Source: Halanaerobium congolense (lineage in GTDB: Bacteria > Bacillota > Halanaerobiia > Halanaerobiales > Halanaerobiaceae). Taken from it: 43,317 nt of DNA. Position numbers and translations under genes: made by a program. This document shows positions 37,445-43,317 of this stretch, piece by piece. A model generated the notes under the pieces. It worked only from the letters and a program-made list of their open reading frames with translations, was not told where the DNA came from and did not search any database. Within the stretch, counting starts at the first letter, position 1, and each line of letters opens with the position of its first letter. The DNA is taken from NCBI RefSeq assembly GCF_004366375.1, contig NZ_SOEF01000017.1:19750-63066 (forward strand). The letters are read 5' to 3'.

Positions 37445-38154
37445 TAATTCTCCTCCTCTTTTTCAACACTTCCAACAATCAGTGCTCCTCTTTTTGGAAA
37501 ACGCTTTTTAAATTCATGTTCTAAATCTTTAAACCAGTCGAAATCTTTTTTTTCTCTAAAATATGGAGGAACAAAAAGTGTTGATTCTATTTTATATTTT
37601 CCAAAATCACTTAATAAATCTTCTATCTCTTCCCAGCTGTAAAATTTACCCTGAGAAAAAATTGAATCTTTTTCAAGAGCTTCTGCAATTCTTTTATATG
37701 CCCATGTACTTTTACTGTTTAAAACACCGATTACCATTTTCCCACCGGGAGTAAGTATTCTCCACATTTCATTAAGTACTTTATCAACTTCTTCACCAGG
37801 TTCAAAAAATTCTAACATAGAATTTGAATAAACTATATCAAAATAATTATCATCAAAAGGCAATCCATCCAGTACATCACCTTGAATAAAATCAATATCC
37901 AATTCCTTTTCAGCAGCTATTTTCTTTCCGGCTTCAAGCATACCTTCTGTGATATCAAATCCTACAGTTTCTTCTGTATTAACAGAAAATTTTCTTAGAA
38001 AGAATCCTGTTCCACAGCCTACTTCAATTATCTTTTTCCCACTGGTATCACCAATATGGTCTGATAAACAACTATACTCATTTTCGCCCACATAGCTGCC
38101 TCGAGCAGTTTGGTACCAGTCAGCATATTTTTCGGATAATTTATCTAAATCCAA
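37444..38154 (-). CDS. Class I SAM-dependent methyltransferase in the aco operon
   Basis: 236 residues with the Rossmann motifs of a Methyltransf_11 type enzyme: IIEVGCGTGFFLRKF near residue 36, the acidic end of beta-2 (VGFDITEGML), IQGDVLDGLPFDDNYFDIV and the LTPGGKMVIGVL segment. The substrate is unknown. The start is TTG with GGAGGTG inside the acoX end, and its stop overlaps the acoC start, so it is tightly tied into the operon. Methyltransferases are not part of known acetoin dehydrogenase operons, which makes it odd here; it could act on a quinone, a small acid or a protein. Confidence 0.85.
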   Translation of the reverse strand: MDLDKLSEKYADWYQTARGSYVGENEYSCLSDHIGDTSGKKIIEVGCGTGFFLRKFSVNTEETVGFDITEGMLEAGKKIAAEKELDIDFIQGDVLDGLPFDDNYFDIVYSNSMLEFFEPGEEVDKVLNEMWRILTPGGKMVIGVLNSKSTWAYKRIAEALEKDSIFSQGKFYSWEEIEDLLSDFGKYKIESTLFVPPYFREKKDFDWFKDLEHEFKKRFPKRGALIVGSVEKEEEN

Positions 38155-39171
38155 TTACAACACCTCCAGCATTTTTTTGCTGTCAGCAAGTTTTAGTGCC
38201 TGCTTGTAATCTAAAAAACGGGCATCAGCATGGCTTAACTGCATTGTTACCTTCTCATCTTTTTTGATTATCAGTTCTCTTTCTCCATCTAAAGCAATTA
38301 TTCTTTTTTTAACTGGTAATTCTACTATCTCTTCCTGTTCTACCTTTCTCCAATCTTCTACCCCAATCTCTCTAATTACACCCGGTGCAATTGCAGCTCT
38401 AACTTTCTGATTCGGTTCTCCGACTTTTAAGAATACCCCACCATCTTCATTTACTTTTACCTCTGTTAAGCGCCCGGGTATTGATACCATACCGATATCA
38501 TAAGATGTACTTCTTGTAACAAATATCTCTTCAAGTAAATCTGTATGCCAGAGGGCTCTACTTCCTATATATGATTCATTGACAACAACAGCATCTATTA
38601 AAGCTAAGTCCTCAATTTTTCCATCTTTGATAACATATATACATTTAATAGGTTCTGTAACCTTTTCTTTTTCTTCATTACTAAATTTAGTAAATAATCC
38701 TGCTGCAAGACCTAACATCGTGCTCTCGGCCATGATCGGAAAAACATTATTTGTTCCTGTTGAAAGAGATAAAATTGGTGTATTTGTTAGAGCTTTTACT
38801 ACCACTCTATTTGTTCCATCTCCTCCTAAAACAATAATAATATCTACATTTTTTTCTTCCATTAAAACAGCTGCATTAAAAGAGTCTTCTGCAGTACCTG
38901 TAACTGTCATTCCTAAAATCTCCACATCCAATTTAAAGTTTTCTTTTTCTTCACCCCAGAGTCCATTTACTGCTTCATTACCTATTCCAAATGAATCGGG
39001 CATGATATAGACTCTGTCCAGATTAAGAGTATTTAAAGCCAGCAGTATACGCCTAACAATATTAACTTTTTCTGCATTATCAAAAACAGAACCATGTGCT
39101 ACCAACCTCCGGATATCTCTTCCGGAGGCTGGATTAGCAATGATTCCAACTGATTTGATATCTTCAGCCAA
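38155..39171 (-). CDS. acoX: AcoX-like ATP-NAD kinase family protein
   Basis: Family of proteins next to acetoin dehydrogenase genes, with the fold of NAD kinase; the exact reaction is not settled. The 338 residues carry SVGIIANPASGRDIRR near the N-terminus and the kinase GGDGTNRVV motif, then SLSTGTNNVFP. I start at a TTG two bases past the acoB stop; the open frame extends to an ATG at 39201 inside acoB with no ribosome site of its own. The next gene follows at once. Confidence 0.87.
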   Translation of the reverse strand: MAEDIKSVGIIANPASGRDIRRLVAHGSVFDNAEKVNIVRRILLALNTLNLDRVYIMPDSFGIGNEAVNGLWGEEKENFKLDVEILGMTVTGTAEDSFNAAVLMEEKNVDIIIVLGGDGTNRVVVKALTNTPILSLSTGTNNVFPIMAESTMLGLAAGLFTKFSNEEKEKVTEPIKCIYVIKDGKIEDLALIDAVVVNESYIGSRALWHTDLLEEIFVTRSTSYDIGMVSIPGRLTEVKVNEDGGVFLKVGEPNQKVRAAIAPGVIREIGVEDWRKVEQEEIVELPVKKRIIALDGERELIIKKDEKVTMQLSHADARFLDYKQALKLADSKKMLEVL

Positions 39172-39172
39172 A

Positions 39173-40147
39173 TTAAAACATCTCTCTAACAGCATCAGCA
39201 ATTTTTTTAGGATTAGGTAGATATGCCTGTTCTAGTACACTGCTGAAAGGTACTGGTGCATCTGGAGCACAGACCCTTTTGATTGGCTGTTCTAAATAAA
39301 ATAATCCTCCTTCTGCAACTTCTGCTGCTATTTCTGAAGCAAATGAACCTCTTTTAGTTTCTTCAGAAGCAATCAGAAGTTTACCAGTTTTCTCTACAGA
39401 TTTCATAATCATATCAATATCTAAAGGAACTAAGGTTCTTGGATCAATTACTTCTACATCTATTCCTTCTTCAGCTAACTGTTCGGCTGCTTCAAGAGCA
39501 TGACTTACCTCAATACCAGTAGCTACAATTGTTACGTCACTACCTTCTCTTTTAATTTCACCTTTGCCAAGTGGAACTATATAGTCATCTTCTTCTGGAA
39601 CATCCCCTACGTGATTATAAAGAATTTTATGCTCAAAGAACATAACTGGATCTTCATCACGTATTGCAGCTTTCAAAAGTCCTTTCGCATCAGCTGGATT
39701 AGATGGATAAACAACTTTTAGACCAGGTACATGTGTAACCCAGGCTTCTGTTCTTTCCGAGTGCTGTGCTGCAGCACCAATACCGGCTCCATCAGGAATT
39801 CTAAGTACCATAGGTACATGGGCCTGTCCACCAGTCATATAACACATTTTTGCTGCCTGGTTAAAAATTTCATCCATTGCTACACCTAAGAAACCAGCAA
39901 ACATTATTTCTGCAACTGGACGGCTTCCTGTCATTGCCGCACCAACAGCACTACCAACAATTGCAGTTTCAGTGATAGGTGTATCTCTTACTCTATCTTC
40001 TCCAAATTTTTCTACTAAATCACCAGTAACACCAAAACAACCTCCAAATACACCAACATCTTCTCCCATAACAAATACTGAGCTATCTCTATTCATTTCT
40101 TCTTCCATTGCTAATCTTAAAGCTTCAGCATAACTTAATTTTTTCAT
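39173..40147 (-). CDS. acoB: Acetoin/pyruvate dehydrogenase E1 beta subunit
   Basis: Beta half of the thiamine-diphosphate E1. The 324 residues hold EDVGVFGGCFGVTGDL near residue 30, DTPITETAIVGSAVGAAMTG, the MVLRIPDGAGIGAAAQHSE block, and the C-terminal transketolase domain (VEVIDPRTLVPLD, then ASEETKRGSF). It overlaps the acoA stop by one base and is followed by acoX. Substrate preference for acetoin over pyruvate is inferred from context. Confidence 0.94.
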   Translation of the reverse strand: MKKLSYAEALRLAMEEEMNRDSSVFVMGEDVGVFGGCFGVTGDLVEKFGEDRVRDTPITETAIVGSAVGAAMTGSRPVAEIMFAGFLGVAMDEIFNQAAKMCYMTGGQAHVPMVLRIPDGAGIGAAAQHSERTEAWVTHVPGLKVVYPSNPADAKGLLKAAIRDEDPVMFFEHKILYNHVGDVPEEDDYIVPLGKGEIKREGSDVTIVATGIEVSHALEAAEQLAEEGIDVEVIDPRTLVPLDIDMIMKSVEKTGKLLIASEETKRGSFASEIAAEVAEGGLFYLEQPIKRVCAPDAPVPFSSVLEQAYLPNPKKIADAVREMF

Positions 40148-41133
40148 TATTCAGCACCCCCATAATAAACATCTGTTGTGACTTCTGAAACATCTGGTTC
40201 AGGGCTGTCCTGTACAAACTGGAGTGCTTCATCAATCTGCCCTTTAACCTTATCTCTTAATTCCTTATAACCTTCATCATCGAGTATTTCTTGATCTTTA
40301 AGAACTTTAACAAATCTATCTATTGGATCTTTTTTCTTCCACTGTTCTAATTCTTCATCTGGTCTATATACAGTTGGGTCTCCTTCAAAGTGACCTCTCC
40401 ATCTATATGTTTTACATTCTACAAGACTGGGGCCTCCATTAGCTCTAGCTTTTTTAACTGCTTCAATGACCGCTTCTCTAACTGCCATTACATCATTACC
40501 ATCAACTGTAACACCAGAAATACCATAAGCAACAGCACGATCGGATACATCTTTTATGTTTTGACCTTTTCTACCATCTGCTCGATACTGCGGCATTGAA
40601 ATACCATACATATTATTTTCACAAACAAAAACAACAGGAAGATTCCAGACTGAAGCTAAATTTATTGCTTCATGGAAAGTACCTCTATTTGAAGCTCCAT
40701 CACCAAAGAAACAGATTGTAACTGATTCTTTTCCAAGAATCTGGGCTGAAATGCCTGAACCTGCAGCTATTGGAAGACCAGCACCAACAATACCATTAGC
40801 ACCTAAAATACCAAGACTCACATCAGCAATGTGCATTGAGCCACCTTTACCTTTGTTATAGCCAGTAGCTTTACCAAAGATTTCTGCCATAGTTTTCTTG
40901 ATGTCTCCACCTCTAGCTAATAAGTGACCGTGTCCACGGTGAGTACTTGTTATATAGTCTTCTTCTTTTAAAGCACTACATGCTCCAACACCAACAGCTT
41001 CTTCACCGAGATATAAGTGTACAAAACCTGGAATTTCACCTTCTGCAAAATGCTTCTGTACAGTTGTCTCAAATTCACGAATAACTAACATTTTTTCTAA
41101 TAATCCAACTAATTCTTCATTACTTTCCTTCAA
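40147..41133 (-). CDS. acoA: Acetoin/pyruvate dehydrogenase E1 alpha subunit
   Basis: Alpha half of the E1, binding thiamine diphosphate. The 328 residues have THRGHGHLLARGGD and GKGGSMHIAD, the thiamine motif GDGASNRGTFHEAIN with its NN pair (CENNMYG) about 25 residues on. The start is TTG after GGAGGGATACAA. It is the first gene of acoA-acoB-acoX-methyltransferase-acoC. A candidate sigma-54 promoter lies about 100 bp upstream, and the divergent acoR would be its activator. Substrate preference is inferred from context. Confidence 0.94.
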   Translation of the reverse strand: MKESNEELVGLLEKMLVIREFETTVQKHFAEGEIPGFVHLYLGEEAVGVGACSALKEEDYITSTHRGHGHLLARGGDIKKTMAEIFGKATGYNKGKGGSMHIADVSLGILGANGIVGAGLPIAAGSGISAQILGKESVTICFFGDGASNRGTFHEAINLASVWNLPVVFVCENNMYGISMPQYRADGRKGQNIKDVSDRAVAYGISGVTVDGNDVMAVREAVIEAVKKARANGGPSLVECKTYRWRGHFEGDPTVYRPDEELEQWKKKDPIDRFVKVLKDQEILDDEGYKELRDKVKGQIDEALQFVQDSPEPDVSEVTTDVYYGGAE

Positions 41134-41233
41134 TTGTATCCCTCCTTATAGAATTTTTAAAAACTGAAGTGGAAAAACTCACCCCTCTCTGTGTTTTAAT
41201 TAAAAAAAATTTAAGCTTTCATAATATTTAAAA

Positions 41234-41249
41234 TGCATTTATAATACCA
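41234..41249 (-). promoter_or_regulatory. Candidate sigma-54 (-24/-12) promoter of the aco operon
   Basis: The minus strand reads TGGTATTATAAATGCA, which has the invariant GG-N10-GC spacing and matches the TGGCAC-N5-TTGC consensus at most core positions. It lies about 100 bp before acoA. It is the only pair in the spacer with that spacing, and the neighbouring regulator is a sigma-54 activator. Confidence 0.55.
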
Positions 41250-41331
41250 AAAGAACAAAAAATATAAAAAATAATTAAAATAATTTTTAAATGCCAGTAT
41301 ATCAGTAATCATAAAAAAATTGTTGCAAAAT

Positions 41332-41356
41332 AATAATAGTAATTTTTACCATTATT
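41332..41356. repeat. Imperfect inverted repeat in the acoA-acoR spacer
   Basis: Arms AATAATAGTAA and TTACCATTATT (one mismatch) flank TTT. It lies between the candidate promoter and the large palindrome and could be a regulator-binding site. Confidence 0.35.
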
Positions 41357-41443
41357 TTTGTGAGATATTTATTTTTTGTTTTATTATGACACATTTAAAT
41401 TCTTACCACTACTCTAATATTATGCTATAACAGTGTTCAAAGA

Positions 41444-41497
41444 ATAAATGTATCATTTTAGAACAGTTATATAACTGTTCTAAAATGATACATTTAT
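41444..41497. repeat. 54-bp perfect palindrome in the acoA-acoR spacer
   Basis: Two 27-bp arms meet with no spacer; the centre reads GAACAGTTATATAACTGTTC. There is no T-run on either side, so it is not an intrinsic terminator, and no gene needs one there. It lies about 200 bp upstream of the candidate sigma-54 promoter, where an activator such as AcoR would bind. Confidence 0.8.
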
Positions 41498-41541
41498 AAA
41501 TATTATATGATATTTTTATAGAAAATTTCAGTTTATTGTGT

Positions 41542-41547
41542 TAAAAT
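41542..41547 (+). promoter_or_regulatory. Possible extended -10 of acoR
   Basis: TAAAAT preceded by TG one base away, with only a weak -35 (TAGAAA) at 17 bp. It lies about 55 bp before the acoR start. Weak evidence. Confidence 0.35.
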
Positions 41548-41601
41548 AATAATATATAGAAAATTGCGAAAAATAATTTAATTATTTATGAGGTGAGATA
41601 A

Positions 41602-43251
41602 TTGCTAATTGAAAATAAAGCTGTTAAAAATGAATGGGAGAAGTTTGTCAAAGATAATGATATAGATAAAAACAATGTTAGAGACATGATTATTAAGTCC
41701 TGGCAGAGATGTAAAGAATATAATGTTGATCCCTACATGGGTAAAGGAGATCTTGTTCCTGATAATAAATTGGATAGAATAAAAAAACAGAATAAACAGC
41801 TTATTGAAACAGCTGAACCTTTTATGAAAGAGCTTGCTGAATTAGTAAAAGATTCACATATTGTTGTAGTTTTGACTAATGCAAAAGGCTTGATTTTAGA
41901 GACTCTCGGTGATGAAAAGATAATGAATAATGCTAATCAACTAAAATTTATTCCAGGTTCTTACTGGTCTGAAGAAAAAGTAGGGACAAATGCCATTGGC
42001 TCAGCAATAGAAATAGATAAACCTCTGCAGGTTAATGGCTGTGAACATTACTGCAAACAACATCATACCTGGACCTGTTCTGCTGCACCTATTCATAACC
42101 CTGAGGGAGAATTGATCGGTATATTAGATATGTCTGGCCCTTTTAAAAGAGCCCACCCTCATACTTTAGGCATGGTTGTAGCTGCTGCAAAATCTGTTGA
42201 AAATCAGATTTCATTGATTGAAAAAAACAAAGAACTTCGCATCGCAAATAAATTTTCTTCAGCTGTATTTAATTCTATGTCAGAAGGTATAATTTCTATA
42301 GATAAATTCGGAAAGGTTATTTGGATTAATAAAGCAGCATCAAAAATGTTTGAAATTGATAGAGAATCTGCCAAAGAAAAGGATATTAAGGATGTAATTG
42401 GTGAACAACCAACAGTAGAAAAAATGCTCTCTAATCATCAGCCTTTTAATGATGAAGATATTTCAGTTTATAGGAATAAAGAAAGACTATATTTAAATGC
42501 TTCGGCGAGAATTCTTTTAAATAAGACTGGTATTGCAGATGGTTATATTATCATTCTAAGAAAAATGAAAGCGGTAAAAAAAATGGTAAACAGAATGGCA
42601 GGTTCTGAAGCAAGATTTTGTTTTGGAGATATTATTGGAGAAAATAGATATTTAAAAAAAGTGAAAGACCTTGGTAGAAGAATAAGCAAAAGTGATGCTA
42701 CAGTTTTAATTGAAGGAGAAAGTGGAACAGGAAAAGAAATGATGGCTCAGGCAATTCATAATGAAAGTTTGCGCAGAGAAAGAGTCTTTTTAAGTATAAA
42801 TTGTGCCGCAATTCCTCAAAATTTATTAGAAAGTGAATTATTTGGTTATGAGGGAGGTAGTTTTACTGGAGCAAGAAAAAAGGGAAGACCAGGTAAATTC
42901 GAGCTTGCTTCTGGAGGCACACTGCTTTTAGATGAAATTGGAGAAATGCCATTAAATATGCAGGCAAGTCTCTTAAGAGTACTGCAGGAAAAAGAAATTA
43001 ATAGAATAGGTGGTTTAGAACCGATACCTATTGATGTAAGAATATTGGCTTCAACTAATAAAGATTTAGAAGAAGAAGTTAGGAAAGGTAATTTTAGAAA
43101 AGATCTTTTCTTCAGATTAAACACTGTGAAAATAAAAATGCCTGTTTTAAGTAAAAGGCTTGATGATATTGAAAAATTAGTTGAACATTTCATATTTATT
43201 TTAAATCAGAAGAGCAATCAAAAGGTAACGTCAAGTATTTTGTGTAAATAA
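41602..43251 (+). CDS. acoR: AcoR-type sigma-54 activator, truncated at the C-terminus
   Basis: The only plus-strand gene, starting at TTG six bases after AGGTGA. The first 549 codons hold an N-terminal GAF-type sensor (EKVGTNAIGSAIE near residues 128-140), a PAS domain (FNSMSEGIISIDKFGKVIW near 225) and a AAA+ domain with Walker A GESGTGKE (about 372-379), the sigma-54-contacting GSFTGA (about 419) and Walker B LLLDEIGEM (about 441). Family similarity stops near residue 543 (FILNQKSNQKV), replaced by a few unrelated residues and a stop. The sensor 2 motif (WPGNVREL) and the Fis-type DNA-binding helix are missing. The missing end appears displaced by an insertion, so the protein is probably unable to bind its site. 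Confidence 0.88.
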   Translation: MLIENKAVKNEWEKFVKDNDIDKNNVRDMIIKSWQRCKEYNVDPYMGKGDLVPDNKLDRIKKQNKQLIETAEPFMKELAELVKDSHIVVVLTNAKGLILETLGDEKIMNNANQLKFIPGSYWSEEKVGTNAIGSAIEIDKPLQVNGCEHYCKQHHTWTCSAAPIHNPEGELIGILDMSGPFKRAHPHTLGMVVAAAKSVENQISLIEKNKELRIANKFSSAVFNSMSEGIISIDKFGKVIWINKAASKMFEIDRESAKEKDIKDVIGEQPTVEKMLSNHQPFNDEDISVYRNKERLYLNASARILLNKTGIADGYIIILRKMKAVKKMVNRMAGSEARFCFGDIIGENRYLKKVKDLGRRISKSDATVLIEGESGTGKEMMAQAIHNESLRRERVFLSINCAAIPQNLLESELFGYEGGSFTGARKKGRPGKFELASGGTLLLDEIGEMPLNMQASLLRVLQEKEINRIGGLEPIPIDVRILASTNKDLEEEVRKGNFRKDLFFRLNTVKIKMPVLSKRLDDIEKLVEHFIFILNQKSNQKVTSSILCK

Positions 43252-43317
43252 ATTAATATCTTTCTTCAAATAGTTGAATTAGTTTTTCTCGAGCAGCTAA
43301 AAATCCTTTTAATCTTC
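43230..43317 (-). mobile_element. Probable end of an insertion sequence, window edge
   Basis: From about 43230 the sequence no longer matches acoR. On the minus strand an open frame reads RLKGFLAAREKLIQLFEERY then stop at 43253-43255, with the tail character of a transposase, and beyond it lies TTTACACAAAATACTTGACG, which resembles the terminal repeat of IS256-like elements as I remember them. The element runs off the window, so family and target duplication cannot be checked here. Confidence 0.5.

Larger units (their letters stand above)
41134..41601. other. acoA-acoR divergent spacer (468 bp)
   Basis: A long, very AT-rich spacer without a gene. It holds a candidate -24/-12 promoter for acoA (41234-41249), a 25-base imperfect inverted repeat (41332-41356), a 54-bp perfect palindrome (41444-41497) and a weak extended -10 for acoR (near 41542). 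Confidence 0.7.

Overview
The window is an AT-rich, Gram-positive-type (Firmicutes) chromosome segment. Gene order and protein sequences fit an anaerobic clostridial-grade organism, and my best guess is the Halanaerobiales (Halanaerobium or a close relative). That guess rests on recognition of the protein sequences, not on a search. Every gene from position 3 to 41133 lies on the minus strand, so transcription runs from high to low coordinates. Only the regulator at the right edge (acoR) is on the plus strand.

Layout from left to right. (1) 3-4453 is the str operon: an L7Ae-type ribosomal protein, rpsL, rpsG, fusA and a first tuf, read from a promoter at about 4500. (2) 4538-11438 is rpoB-rpoC, with its own promoter at about 11530 and a long nested inverted repeat after rpoC. 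(3) 11789-12696 is rplJ-rplL behind an L10 leader with a terminator-like attenuator. (4) 12919-15192 is rpmG-secE-nusG-rplK-rplA. (5) 15425-16618 is a second tuf that appears identical to the first, with its own terminator. (6) 16770-25186 is a housekeeping block: sigH, rlmB, a decayed thyX, cysS, gltX, a CBS-HutP fusion gene, ispF, ispD, a PIN/TRAM membrane protein and carD. (7) 25304-32342 is the disA/radA pair and the CtsR heat-shock operon ctsR-mcsA-mcsB-clpC, with a clear CtsR operator. (8) 32485-32568 is a tiny orphan transcription unit for a 27-residue peptide. (9) 32685-41133 holds a Nudix hydrolase, lipA, lipB and an acetoin-dehydrogenase-type 2-oxoacid dehydrogenase operon (acoA, acoB, acoX, a methyltransferase, acoC, lpdA). 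(10) 41602 to the end is the divergent sigma-54 activator acoR, which lacks its C-terminus because of what looks like an insertion sequence at the right edge.

The genes work together as follows. The left two thirds is translation, transcription and stress-response core, in an order conserved across Firmicutes. The right third is a metabolic module: AcoAB (E1), AcoC (E2) and Lpd (E3) form the complex, LipB and LipA build its lipoyl cofactor, and AcoR with a candidate -24/-12 promoter would control it. Most of the sigma-A promoters I can read have a 17-bp spacer and a TG extended -10.

The most unusual items are the CBS-HutP fusion, the thyX remnant between cysS and rlmB, the truncated acoR beside a 54-bp perfect palindrome, the self-contained 27-codon unit with its start codon in a hairpin, and a 23-bp palindrome over the -35 box of the rpoBC promoter. 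No tRNA, rRNA or CRISPR array was seen.
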